Source of the DNA: Blautia schinkii DSM 10518
GTDB taxonomy: Bacteria; Bacillota; Clostridia; Lachnospirales; Lachnospiraceae
Assembly: GCA_000702025.1 (NCBI GenBank)
Contig: JNKJ01000026.1
Location: 30,410-94,409 of the forward strand
DNA: 64,000 nt
Direction of reading: 5' to 3'
The notes under the pieces are model-generated. The model saw nothing but the letters and a program-made list of their open reading frames with translations, made no database searches and was not told where the DNA came from. Every line of letters begins with the position of its first letter. The first letter of the stretch is position 1. The translations under genes and the position numbers were made by a program. Of the stretch, positions 1 through 8,451 are shown in pieces.

Positions 1-249
1 AGAAAATATGAATACTGCATAGGCAATCCAGAAAATGATAGCAGGTGCGGCATACTGATCATAACTTGCCCCAGCCGCCAGAAACAGTACTGTTATGATC
101 ACACTGACAATGGTGAGTGTTGAGAAAAGCAGTACTGTTTTCAGACGGCCATAACGGAATCGGCTTTTTAAAGGTACGCATATAAAATATAAAAAAACTA
201 CTGAGCTGAAAATAATTCTCAGAGTAATGCTGATAACATTGGTAATCAT
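1..249 (-). CDS. Membrane protein, N-terminal part only (runs off window)
   Basis: The frame stays open from an ATG at 249 to the window edge (83 codons). The visible part has three hydrophobic segments separated by a basic loop (KSRFRYGRLK), as in the sensor end of a polytopic membrane kinase or a transport protein; the family cannot be decided from this fragment. The start codon overlaps the stop of the SH3-domain gene as ATGA, so the two are probably translationally coupled and belong to the oleate hydratase operon. The start is supported by this overlap rather than by a separate ribosome site. Confidence 0.6.
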   Translation of the reverse strand, partial: MITNVISITLRIIFSSVVFLYFICVPLKSRFRYGRLKTVLLFSTLTIVSVIITVLFLAAGASYDQYAAPAIIFWIAYAVFIFS

Positions 250-1067
250 TCCACTGCAGCGAGATAGTCACTGTAGGAATATGCGATATCGCCTGTTTTC
301 TCAAATGTGAAGCGATACCAGCCGTTTTCAACCGCACTGACCTTGACACGGTCGCCGATAGCAAGAGTACCGAGTACAGCGCCATTGAGGGTAGGCTCCT
401 TACGCACGTTTACCACATGTGTGGCAGCCATGGTCTGAGGGAAATCCGGCACAAGATAATCATCATATACATAAACGGTTTCTCCGTTGCGTTCGCACTG
501 ATACCAGCATAGATTATCCAGATTTCCGGTTACATGGATATCATTGCCGGCTTTGAGCACATCCACGATCGTGCCGCCCGGCTGTCTGCGCATATTCACG
601 TCTACGGTGGCCTGCATCATGATATCCAGGTTTGTAAACTCGTCGTCATCGTCGTCCTCGTCATCTGAAAACTCATCGGATGCACCGCCTGCCCGGTTGC
701 CTACATATTCCTCCTCGGGAACAAGAAAGCTTGCATATACATATGCGTTGGAAGCATATCCGGTAATCTGGTACCAGTCACAATCTGTGCGACGTGCTGA
801 AACATAATATTTTTCGCCCGGGTTTAATACATCGATAACGTTACCGTTTGGATAATCACGCACATTGCCGGCACCAGTCGCTACATAGTAAGATCCTATA
901 TTGTCTAAGAGCGCGGAATCATCTACCAGATCATCACCGGCCATTTCGCGGTCGTGTTCGATGCCCTCCCGGATATCAGAGGGCATTGCGCTGACAGGCG
1001 CAGTAATTGTAAGGGATGCTGCGATTATGGCTGTTCCTGCTAAAAGCTTTCTGTTTTTCATATTCAT
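246..1067 (-). CDS. Secreted protein with three bacterial SH3 domains
   Basis: A 273-residue exported protein. Residues 1-27 form a Sec signal peptide (basic start, hydrophobic core, APVSA cleavage site). Three SH3-type-3 repeats follow at about 59-117, 152-207 and 213-271; each has the 'NVR/NMR..P.G..ID/VLxxG' pattern and a W-Y pair. The first two are joined by a very acidic linker at 130-145 rich in Asp and Glu. Such domains usually bind peptidoglycan or other surface ligands; no catalytic domain is present. I chose the ATG at 1067 because an AAAGGAGA site lies 7 nt upstream; an ATG at 1091 has no such site. The gene lies 51 bp after the oleate hydratase stop and overlaps the next gene by ATGA, so it is an operon member. 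A role in envelope sensing with the downstream membrane protein is inference. Confidence 0.8.
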   Translation of the reverse strand: MNMKNRKLLAGTAIIAASLTITAPVSAMPSDIREGIEHDREMAGDDLVDDSALLDNIGSYYVATGAGNVRDYPNGNVIDVLNPGEKYYVSARRTDCDWYQITGYASNAYVYASFLVPEEEYVGNRAGGASDEFSDDEDDDDDEFTNLDIMMQATVDVNMRRQPGGTIVDVLKAGNDIHVTGNLDNLCWYQCERNGETVYVYDDYLVPDFPQTMAATHVVNVRKEPTLNGAVLGTLAIGDRVKVSAVENGWYRFTFEKTGDIAYSYSDYLAAVE

Positions 1068-1118
1068 TGTATGTTCTCCTTTATTTCGCAAAGATATGGT
1101 GTGATAAATAATTCCGTA

Positions 1119-2894
1119 TTATATGAGGTGATAGCGTTCCAGAAACTCTTCGATAAATGTGCCCTCGATTTTCTTAAGAGCTCCTTTCTCCAGCAGTTCG
1201 AGAAGAAATGGGAGTTTCAGGTCCGTAAGTTTTTGTTTGTCCATCATAAAGTAAGTTGCCTGCAGCAGGTAGCGGATATCATAACAGGATCCGAATACCT
1301 CAGGTACACCCCGGTCTACATCAAGCAGTGTGTAGACTGCTTCCATTGCAGTACGCACAGAATATTCAGTGGTAAATACAGTGCCGCGCACAGTATCAGA
1401 GAACTGGCCGATAAATGCGAAGTTCTTGCAGCCTTCCGGTACTACTTTAGGCCGGTCGCCCTGGGCGCGGGGCATAAAGAATGCAGTGATGTAAGGCATG
1501 ATGCACGGATTACATCTGGCAGAATGCTCTGAAAGTTCTTCAATCTCCTCTGTAGGAACACCCAGATGGTATAGCCATTCCTGCGTTATTTCTTTTCCTG
1601 TACATTCGCGTAAAGGTTTTTTTATGTAATCTCCGGGTTTGTCCACATATAGACCGTAAATCCATACTACAAGCTGACCGTCCGGCTGCTGTTTGAAATG
1701 AGGCTGGCGGTTTACGGTCCAGCTCATCAGCCAGGAAGAATCTCTCACTGTCACAATTCCGCCTGTAACTACCTTTCCGCTGAAAGGGTCGCGTTTGCAG
1801 ATTTTTTCAATATATGGAGGGATTTTTTCATCCAATGTGGTCAGTGTGGCGGATTCCCAGGTACTCTTGCTCACATCTCCGCAGAATTTTTCAGGACGGC
1901 CAAAAGAAGGATCCTGACTGGCGATATTGCGCCAGAGGTCCCAGCACGCGCCCTCGCCGGAAGTGATGTCCAATTTTGGAGCCATGTCATGAGTGCCGAC
2001 AACAGCGCTTTCCGTACAGCTTCCGTTTGTGACAAAGACTAGATCATCCTCTGTCAGGCTGATTGTTTTTTCTACGCCGTTCTCTACAATTACAAGCTGC
2101 TTTGCCAGCTTCACATCGCTGTCCTTTTCAAATATTACATTCGTGACACGTGTATTATATTGGATTACAACGCCATGGCTCTCCAGATATTTGACCATGG
2201 GAAGAATCAATGATTCGTACTGATTATACTTCGTGAATTTCAGGGCAGAAAAATCAGGGAGTCCGCCGATATGATGGATGAAACGCTGTATATACAGTTT
2301 CATTTCTAAAGCACTGTGCCATTTTTCAAAGGCAAACATAGTCTGCCAGTAGAGCCAGAAGTTAGACTGGTAAAATTCGTCATCAAACACATCATCAATA
2401 GTCTTGTCATAGAGCAGTTCATCCTTAGTCATGAAGAGGTTGATGATCTCCATAGATGCTTTTTCGGAAAGTGTAAATTTACCGTCTGTATGTCCATCCT
2501 CTCCCCGGTTTATGGTGGCGCGCATCAGAGAATAATTGGGATCCTTTTTGTTCAGCCAGTAAAATTCATCCAGTACGGAAGCATCCTCGATTTCTAAGGA
2601 CGGAATAGAGCGGAACAAATCCCACAGACATTCAAAATGGTTCTCCATTTCCCGTCCGCCGCGGATGACAAATCCTTTTTCCTCATTATATATACCGTCA
2701 CAGGCTCCGCCGGGAAGAGCGCTTTCCTCAAGGATATGGATTCGCTCGCCCTTCATCTGGCCGTCACGGATCAAAAAACATGCGGCAGAGAGAGAGGCCA
2801 GCCCGGCGCCTGTCAGATACGCTGATTTACGGTCGACATTTTCCGGCTTGACCGGACGTGCAAAAGCTTCGTAATTACCGCTGGAATAGTACAT
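1119..2894 (-). CDS. ohyA: Oleate hydratase (myosin cross-reactive antigen family)
   Basis: A 591-residue FAD-dependent fatty acid hydratase; the family adds water to the cis-9 double bond of oleate, giving 10-hydroxystearate, and protects Gram-positive gut bacteria from unsaturated fatty acids. The Rossmann FAD motif [11 protein letters not shown] is at 28-38, followed by the acidic strand end HILEES at 53-58. The active-site loop [14 protein letters not shown] starts at residue 78 and places Glu82 at the position of the catalytic Glu known for the family. Length is as expected. An AAGGGGGT ribosome site precedes the ATG. The gene lies 43 bp behind a small membrane-protein gene and shares its promoter at about 3304-3353. 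No signal peptide is seen; these enzymes act at the inner face of the membrane. The gene shows no truncation. Confidence 0.95.
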   Translation of the reverse strand: MYYSSGNYEAFARPVKPENVDRKSAYLTGAGLASLSAACFLIRDGQMKGERIHILEESALPGGACDGIYNEEKGFVIRGGREMENHFECLWDLFRSIPSLEIEDASVLDEFYWLNKKDPNYSLMRATINRGEDGHTDGKFTLSEKASMEIINLFMTKDELLYDKTIDDVFDDEFYQSNFWLYWQTMFAFEKWHSALEMKLYIQRFIHHIGGLPDFSALKFTKYNQYESLILPMVKYLESHGVVIQYNTRVTNVIFEKDSDVKLAKQLVIVENGVEKTISLTEDDLVFVTNGSCTESAVVGTHDMAPKLDITSGEGACWDLWRNIASQDPSFGRPEKFCGDVSKSTWESATLTTLDEKIPPYIEKICKRDPFSGKVVTGGIVTVRDSSWLMSWTVNRQPHFKQQPDGQLVVWIYGLYVDKPGDYIKKPLRECTGKEITQEWLYHLGVPTEEIEELSEHSARCNPCIMPYITAFFMPRAQGDRPKVVPEGCKNFAFIGQFSDTVRGTVFTTEYSVRTAMEAVYTLLDVDRGVPEVFGSCYDIRYLLQATYFMMDKQKLTDLKLPFLLELLEKGALKKIEGTFIEEFLERYHLI

Positions 2895-2937
2895 AGAAAA
2901 TACCCCCTTGTTTTTGTGCCGTTAAACTAGATTCGGC

Positions 2938-3243
2938 TTATTTTTTTACCAGTGTCTTTTTAATAATAACTATATTGGAAATGATTGAGATAATTACGGC
3001 TGCCAGACATGCCAGGGTAATCCAGCCGCTGATTTTTTCATTAAAGAAAAGACGCAGTGTGTAGAGAAACGCAAGGCCGAAGGCGCCCATTAAAATGGTT
3101 GTAATACCTGCCGGCCTTGAATATTTCTTTAAAGATTCCTCCGTGTATTTTCCAGCGCTGACAAATAATGGTTTATTTGTAATGAGCATGATAACCCCGC
3201 AAAGCGTGATCAATCCTAAAAAAATGTAATCTACATTTGGCAT
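2938..3243 (-). CDS. Small membrane protein (DUF3784-like), first gene of the oleate hydratase operon
   Basis: A 101-residue protein with three predicted membrane helices at about 6-21, 46-66 and 75-95, a short loop after helix 1 (KPLFVSAGKYTEESLKKYSR) and a basic tail KKTLVKK. The shape resembles the DUF3784 group of small clostridial membrane proteins; the assignment is tentative and the function is unknown. An AAAAGGGGGG ribosome site lies just upstream. It is the first gene after the conserved promoter element at 3304-3353 and is followed after 43 bp by oleate hydratase, so a role in the membrane response to fatty acids is plausible but only inferred. Confidence 0.7.
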   Translation of the reverse strand: MPNVDYIFLGLITLCGVIMLITNKPLFVSAGKYTEESLKKYSRPAGITTILMGAFGLAFLYTLRLFFNEKISGWITLACLAAVIISIISNIVIIKKTLVKK

Positions 3244-3303
3244 TTAGAACCCCCCTTTTCTCTGCTCGTTGAGCAGTAAAATTGTATTTTTTGAAATCTA
3301 TTT

Positions 3304-3353
3304 CATTTTATAATATTCCGTCAAAAAATACATCGGTAATGTGGGGGTGCTTT
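3304..3353 (-). promoter_or_regulatory. Promoter with conserved CACCCCCACAT box, oleate hydratase operon
   Basis: Read on the minus strand, this 50-bp stretch has AAAGCACCCCCACAT, four variable bases, GATGTATTTT, and a -10-like TAAAAT ending at 3305, 61 bp before the start codon at 3243. The same two blocks with the same spacing and a -10 in the same register occur at 6002-6051 on the plus strand. The box lies just upstream of the -35 region, the usual place for an activator site. The MalT-like regulator encoded between the two copies is the natural candidate to bind it (inference); MalT boxes of enteric bacteria are also G-rich and asymmetric. Confidence 0.7.
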
Positions 3354-3366
3354 TCGCAAAAGACTG

Positions 3367-5871
3367 TCAGAGTTCGTCTAAAATATGCAAGTGGTGTATT
3401 TTTTTGATTGCTTCATCCATACAGCCTGCGTCCAGCTTTCTATAAATCAGCTCTATGTGGGAACGGACAGTTGAAAACTGAATTCCCAATTCTTCGGCAA
3501 TCTTGCGGTAGCTGTATCCTTTGCACATGAGTTCTGCCACCTTTTTTTGTCTTTGGGTAAATTTGATTTCAGGTTCCTTTCTGTTACTTACGACTGGACT
3601 TTCTAAGCCGGCCTGCTCCACAACGCCTATATAAAGCTTTCTGACAAAGGTGGAAGATAGTGCGCCTTGATAATCGCTGCGCATAGTCCAGTTTTTCAAG
3701 CCGGATAAAATATTTTTGAGATTAGTGCCATGGTTAAGGAAACACTGTTCATAACCAATAGTCTGGGCGGTATATACAGCTTCGACAAGATAAGGCAATG
3801 CCTGTTTATTACTGCCGCGTTTCTTTTTGGAATAAGATACAGCCAGGAGTATATTTGCTTCAATGATATCAGTGGTCCTGTTTAGGGCTTTGCACATTTC
3901 GAGAAGCTTTTCCAGCAGGATGATGGAATGGCTGTAATTTCCTAAGGCTATGTGTGCCTTCGCTGTGGTGAAATGCGCATAAAGCCTGAAAAAATCCATG
4001 TGGCCATATATTTCTGTACCTCTGGTTTCTAGCCATTTTCCGGCAGCTGCGGTATTGCCGGATTCAATTTCGTTTGCGGAGATGACCGCATCAAAATTAG
4101 ACTGCAGATAAAATGCCTTATCCGCGTCAATCATTTTTTGTATATCCTGCTGAATCAGGGTTTCCTGTTCCGGCTGCTTCATGGCGTGAGTAACTGCCAG
4201 GAGTAAGGTCATGGCACAAAATTTTGATTCCGGCGCAAAGCTGTTCTTGAGTTCGGCAATTGCTGAGAGTGCGAATTTCTGTGCGGACAACAAATTGCCT
4301 TGTTCGTAATAAAGTCCTCCTTTAATACAGTTTATGAGCATGGGACATTCATCCCCCAGAAGGGGGCCCAGAACCTTTCCAAGTGAATCTATGCTTTCAT
4401 CTGCATTTCCGATAAGCAATTCTGCAAAATCCCGGTAGGACTTGTGGTAAAAAGGCAAGTATAGTGTAGCTGAACCGCGTACCCCTTGAAATTTCACAGG
4501 CACTTTGGTATTGAACGCTGCTTTCAAAATGTCATTCAGAGTGAGACGAAAATCCATGGAATAAAGAAAAAATATATTGTGCGCCAGTTCAGGATTCTGT
4601 TCTGCAATCCGGGGATAGTTTTGGTAGTAGTGATCTGCGTAAACTTTAAAATCTTCAATCCGCCCTTCGTTCCGTGCAGTAAAGGCCATCATATAATACA
4701 AATGCGGGTATCTGTCTAAAATCTCTTCATCAAGGGAACTGCGGACTGCATTCATTACCTGTTCTGCATCAAATCCGGCACGGTCCATTTCCTCCAGGAG
4801 ATCAAAGCAGCAGGCTATCTGACCGTAGTCCTTGATTTGGGAAAATCTGTCTACGGCATGGTAAAAGTCCTTTTGCTCCAGATACCATTCCCCTGCTTTA
4901 CGTATTTGACTAATGCGGTACTCTTCAGGCATTTCCAGAAAGATTTTCATGAGAAATTCCCGGAACAGGCGGTGAAAGCGGTAGACGCCCTCACGATGCT
5001 TGGATAAGAAGGCGCCCTTTCCCAGTAATTGCTCCAGAAGCCCGGCGCTGTCGGTTTCCCCGGTCAATGCATTGCAGATGGGTTCTGTCAATTCCTCCTC
5101 GATACAGGTTCCGAGCATAAACTGTCTGGAACGCTCATCCCACATTTCCCATACCTGGGTTTTCAGGAAGCTTTCCAGCCAATCCTTGGGCATGTTTTCT
5201 GTGGGGATATGGTTTTCGGAAAGGAGCAGTGCATTAATCCCTATAGGCCAGCCCTCCGTAAATAGGAGGATTTCCTCTATCTGCCTGCCGGTTATGGCAA
5301 TGTTCCTGTTTTTGTATAATGCATAAATTTCCTTGGTATCAAAAAGTAGTTCTTCCTGGGGAATAAAGCATAGTTCGTTTTTTAGAAACAGCCCGCTGAA
5401 TGCCTCCGGAAGGGAACCTCTGCTCAACAGACAAAGCTGAAAGCCGGAAGGCAGGCGCATAAGAAAATCTTTTAGGATTTTTAGCGCATAAGAATCTGTC
5501 ACATAGTGAAGATCATCAATGACCAGGCTGGCTTCTTCGTCTTTGGGCAGAGCCGCCGCCGCCCGCATTAGAAATTCAACAGGGGCTCTATGGAAATCAG
5601 GATGTTTTGTGAAGGAAGTAATATAGTTCTGATTTTCTATAGAAAGCTCCTCAAGGCCGTCTTTAAGTTTACAGCACAGATCTGCGGCTGTATTATCATA
5701 TTCATCCAAGGTTATCATTGCATTGGGCTGCTTCCTGCTATCCAGCCACTGTCCGGCAAAGACTGTTTTTCCATAACCTGCAGGCGCCTGTATGTATAGG
5801 ATGCGGCAGTTTGTCATTGTACTTGCCAGTTTCATTAATCGGCGGCGGTTTATAGTATTTGATGATGTCAC
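3367..5871 (-). CDS. MalT-like LuxR family transcriptional regulator with ATPase domain
   Basis: An 834-residue regulator of the large MalT/LuxR type (STAND ATPases). The Walker A motif APAGYGKT is at 29-36 and Walker B SLVIDDLHYV at about 116-125. A long helical, TPR-like sensor region follows, and a C-terminal LuxR helix-turn-helix (FTQRQKKVAELMCKGYSYRK onward, then STVRSHIELIYRKL). In this family an inducer and ATP drive oligomerisation on direct DNA sites. The start is a GTG with a GGAGGT site 5-7 nt upstream. It is flanked by the oleate hydratase operon, transcribed in the same direction, and by a divergent membrane-protein gene; both have the same unusual promoter element, so they are its likely targets. 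The inducer is unknown; a fatty acid is a guess from context. Confidence 0.9.
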   Translation of the reverse strand: MTSSNTINRRRLMKLASTMTNCRILYIQAPAGYGKTVFAGQWLDSRKQPNAMITLDEYDNTAADLCCKLKDGLEELSIENQNYITSFTKHPDFHRAPVEFLMRAAAALPKDEEASLVIDDLHYVTDSYALKILKDFLMRLPSGFQLCLLSRGSLPEAFSGLFLKNELCFIPQEELLFDTKEIYALYKNRNIAITGRQIEEILLFTEGWPIGINALLLSENHIPTENMPKDWLESFLKTQVWEMWDERSRQFMLGTCIEEELTEPICNALTGETDSAGLLEQLLGKGAFLSKHREGVYRFHRLFREFLMKIFLEMPEEYRISQIRKAGEWYLEQKDFYHAVDRFSQIKDYGQIACCFDLLEEMDRAGFDAEQVMNAVRSSLDEEILDRYPHLYYMMAFTARNEGRIEDFKVYADHYYQNYPRIAEQNPELAHNIFFLYSMDFRLTLNDILKAAFNTKVPVKFQGVRGSATLYLPFYHKSYRDFAELLIGNADESIDSLGKVLGPLLGDECPMLINCIKGGLYYEQGNLLSAQKFALSAIAELKNSFAPESKFCAMTLLLAVTHAMKQPEQETLIQQDIQKMIDADKAFYLQSNFDAVISANEIESGNTAAAGKWLETRGTEIYGHMDFFRLYAHFTTAKAHIALGNYSHSIILLEKLLEMCKALNRTTDIIEANILLAVSYSKKKRGSNKQALPYLVEAVYTAQTIGYEQCFLNHGTNLKNILSGLKNWTMRSDYQGALSSTFVRKLYIGVVEQAGLESPVVSNRKEPEIKFTQRQKKVAELMCKGYSYRKIAEELGIQFSTVRSHIELIYRKLDAGCMDEAIKKIHHLHILDEL

Positions 5872-6001
5872 GGTGTACCTCCATGTGCTGCATAATTATC
5901 TTAAACTTGATAAATTTTGTTTGTAATTATATTAACATTCTCAAGTGATACAGTCAAATTTCAATGTGCGCATTTTGCAAAAAAATTTCGAAATTCTCGA
6001 C

Positions 6002-6051
6002 AAAGCACCCCCACATGGTGGATGTATTTTGGACTAAATTGTATTAGAATG
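6002..6051 (+). promoter_or_regulatory. Second copy of the CACCCCCACAT promoter element
   Basis: AAAGCACCCCCACAT at 6002-6016, then four variable bases, GATGTATTTT at 6021-6030, and a -10-like TAGAAT at 6045-6050, 42 bp before the ATG at 6093. Thirty-four of 50 positions match the element at 3304-3353, including all 25 positions of the two blocks, with no gaps. Inferred to be a target of the adjacent LuxR regulator. Confidence 0.7.
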
Positions 6052-6092
6052 TCGACATTAAAACATATTTTACATATTGAGGAGGGCAAAAA

Positions 6093-6506
6093 ATGCCAGG
6101 TAAAAGTTATATTAAATTCACAAGTGTGTTATTGATTCTGTCAGCTATAATCGCAATTATTGTATATCCTGTGGCAGGTTTGCTGTTTGGGAAGGCAACG
6201 ATTGACACTGGAGAAAAGATGGGCTGGATATTTGTTGTAATCTGTCTGGTTTATACACTTGCTGCTATACTTCAGTTCGTAGCAGGAATCAAAGGTATGA
6301 AGGGATGCAACATAAAAGAAGAAGCCGCTGATCTCATGAAGTGGGGAAAAATCGTTTTGGTAATCGCTTTGATTGCCGGAATCGTAAACTTCATAGGCTC
6401 TGTTATGAATAATGAGTCGATTCTGACAAGTATCATTGGTATTGTACTGGGACTTATTTTTCCGGCACTTTATATCTACGGCGCATCTTTAAATGAGAAG
6501 GCCTGA
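6093..6506 (+). CDS. Four-helix small membrane protein of unknown function
   Basis: 137 residues with four predicted transmembrane helices (about 9-31, 44-66, 85-105, 110-130), a short N-terminal tail and a short loop holding MKGCNIKEEA after helix 2. I do not recognise a named family. A GAGGAGGG site lies 6 nt before the ATG. It is transcribed divergently from the LuxR regulator and carries the same promoter element as the oleate hydratase operon, whose first gene also encodes a small multi-helix membrane protein. It is monocistronic, since a terminator hairpin follows. A membrane-stress role is inference. Confidence 0.75.
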   Translation: MPGKSYIKFTSVLLILSAIIAIIVYPVAGLLFGKATIDTGEKMGWIFVVICLVYTLAAILQFVAGIKGMKGCNIKEEAADLMKWGKIVLVIALIAGIVNFIGSVMNNESILTSIIGIVLGLIFPALYIYGASLNEKA

Positions 6507-6536
6507 GATTAACTGAATATTATTCCGACGGGACGG

Positions 6537-6602
6537 CCGCGGAGAAGCTGCTGCATTGATGATTGCAAAGATCACAGGCAGGAGGTTCTCCGCGGTTTTT
6601 TT
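6537..6602 (+). terminator. Intrinsic terminator with long loop
   Basis: Perfect 10-bp arms CCGCGGAGAA (6537-6546) and TTCTCCGCGG (6586-6595), followed by seven T residues. The 39-nt loop is longer than usual. It ends the small membrane-protein gene. Confidence 0.7.
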
Positions 6603-6742
6603 GTGAGTATGATACAAGAGGTTTGGGTGATTATGTTATTATGCAGAGTATACTTTTTATTTTATTCGAGAACCGATTGCATTCTCAGAGTATCTAATTA
6701 GTGTAAAATCAATCGGCCGATAGAAAAAATGGAGGTTTCAAT

Positions 6743-7225
6743 ATGACAAGAGATAAGTTTATAGCGGAGGTCCGGGAATCGGAGGCTATGCTTTATCATG
6801 TGTCGAAATCCATCCTAAAGAACGATGCAGACTGCGCGGATGCAGTGCAGGAGGCCCTGCTCAAGGGCTATGAAAAGCTGCACACGCTGAAAGAGGATGC
6901 GTTTTTCAGGACCTGGATGACCAGGATACTCATAAATGAATGCTACAAAATCTGCAAAAAGAATAAAAATATTGTACCCTATGAGGAATATATACAGAAT
7001 GCAAAGCTCTGGGAGGAGGACCGCTATAGTCACCTTTACCAGGCAATCCTGGAGCTTCCCGGTGAGCTGCGTGTTCTTGTGACGCTTTACTATCTGGAGG
7101 GCTTCAGCCAAAAGGAAATCAGCGAAATATTGAATATCCGGGAAGGTACGATCAAAAGCAGACTGTCAAGAGCACGGAGAATGTTAAGGGAAGAATTATC
7201 AGATGAGGAGGAATTATTATGTTAG
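6743..7225 (+). CDS. RNA polymerase sigma-70 factor, ECF type
   Basis: 160 residues, the usual size of an ECF sigma factor with only regions 2 and 4. Region 2 contains DAVQEALLKGYEKL and FFRTWMTRILINEC (about 33-70). Region 4 (about 100-155) has the helix-turn-helix GFSQKEISEILNIREGTIKS and ends with RLSRARRMLREEL. A TGGAGG site precedes the ATG. The stop overlaps the start of the DUF4179 gene by 7 bp, the usual arrangement of sigma factor and membrane partner. A 7-bp inverted repeat (CCGATTG at 6673, CAATCGG at 6710) lies upstream and could be regulatory. A second, broken copy of this module is at 55925-57804. Confidence 0.9.
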   Translation: MTRDKFIAEVRESEAMLYHVSKSILKNDADCADAVQEALLKGYEKLHTLKEDAFFRTWMTRILINECYKICKKNKNIVPYEEYIQNAKLWEEDRYSHLYQAILELPGELRVLVTLYYLEGFSQKEISEILNIREGTIKSRLSRARRMLREELSDEEELLC

Positions 7226-8304
7226 ATAACAGAGATTGGGCAAATGCAGCACCCGAGGTTCCCCAGGAATTTCACGAGCGATTTGAAAAAACATTACGCA
7301 GTATTGAGACTGCCAAACGGCCAAGACGAAAAATGAGCTTTCGTATTCTGGCTGTGGCAGCAGCGCTCTGCGCTCTGTGTACTGCTACGGTGGCGGCTAA
7401 TGAAATTTTTAACTGGAGTGACGCGCTGGTTGAGCGTTTTAAGCCTTCCCAGGAGCAGCAGCAGAAACTGGCGGACAGTGGGAATATACAGGGTATCGGC
7501 CAGTCTGTGACCCAGAATGGGGTGACAGTTACCCTTGACCAGGCAGTTATGGATAAGGAACGTTTGTACATGCTTTTTGCTGTCGAGACTCCTGAAGCCA
7601 TTAAAATGGATCATACCGTAGGATTTGACAGCGGGTTGAATGTTACACTTGACGGAAAGGATATCCTGGACGCTGCAGAAAACGCCAGCGGAGGCGGCAA
7701 CGGCGGATTTGTGGATGAGAAAATGCTTGGCGGCCAGTCAGAGCACAAACGGTTCTATGAGATTAACTATAATATCATGGATACAACGGATGAATTTGAT
7801 TTCAGCAACAGAACCGTGGGAGTTTTGTTGGAGAATCTAGTGTTAGGCGCTGATAAAGCTATGCCTGGTGAAGTAGTGGCAGAGGGTAAATGGGAATTTA
7901 CCTGGAATACAGGTGAAATCCAAAAAGGAAAATTGTTTGAGATTAATGAGACTTATGACTTGGGCGGATATGATATCCTTGTGAAAAATGTGGAGATTAC
8001 CCCGTTAAGCTATACCGTAAGTGCGGATTTGAGTGATGCTCTGAAGGTAGAAGAGGATGAACGGAATACGTTCGAGTACAACGGAGATGACCCTGGAATG
8101 GAGATTGACACCAGGATTGGTGTAAGCGCTGTGGAATATGCGGATGGCACGAAGATTGAAACTGGGTACTTCGGCGGAGGTACGGATGTGGATGAGGAGG
8201 AACAGTCCTATATTGTGACAGAGGGCTTTAATAATGTGGTTGATGTGGATAAGATAGAAAGCATTTATATTATGCAGGGTGAAGTTAAAATTCCGGTTAA
8301 ATAA
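7219..8304 (+). CDS. DUF4179 membrane protein, probable anti-sigma partner
   Basis: 361 residues: a short cytoplasmic N-terminus (1-40, basic RPRRK), one membrane helix at about 43-62, then a large extracytoplasmic domain of DUF4179 type (WSDALVERFKPSQEQQQ, then a beta-rich region with an NGVTVTLDQAV motif). Proteins of this build are commonly encoded directly after ECF sigma factors and are thought to hold them at the membrane and respond to an outside signal; that role here is inferred from the 7-bp overlap with the sigma gene. It is a paralogue of the protein at 56440-57804, with the same order of domains. Confidence 0.8.
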   Translation: MLDNRDWANAAPEVPQEFHERFEKTLRSIETAKRPRRKMSFRILAVAAALCALCTATVAANEIFNWSDALVERFKPSQEQQQKLADSGNIQGIGQSVTQNGVTVTLDQAVMDKERLYMLFAVETPEAIKMDHTVGFDSGLNVTLDGKDILDAAENASGGGNGGFVDEKMLGGQSEHKRFYEINYNIMDTTDEFDFSNRTVGVLLENLVLGADKAMPGEVVAEGKWEFTWNTGEIQKGKLFEINETYDLGGYDILVKNVEITPLSYTVSADLSDALKVEEDERNTFEYNGDDPGMEIDTRIGVSAVEYADGTKIETGYFGGGTDVDEEEQSYIVTEGFNNVVDVDKIESIYIMQGEVKIPVK

Positions 8305-8321
8305 GGCTATGGATTTGTCGA

Positions 8322-8359
8322 AAGCGGCGAGCTTGGGTTTTCTACTAAGCTTGCCGCTT
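8322..8359. terminator. 13-bp stem hairpin after the DUF4179 gene
   Basis: Arms AAGCGGCGAGCTT (8322-8334) and AAGCTTGCCGCTT (8347-8359) pair along 13 positions with one G-T pair and a 12-nt loop. No T-run follows, so it is a weak or factor-assisted terminator or an RNA-stabilising hairpin. Confidence 0.45.
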
Positions 8360-8451
8360 GCTGCAACTGCCAACAATCCAATGACAAACGATTTTTGTTG
8401 TGTTATTATGGGTATAAATAAGTAGATAAGCAGAAGGGAGAGAAGCCCTAT

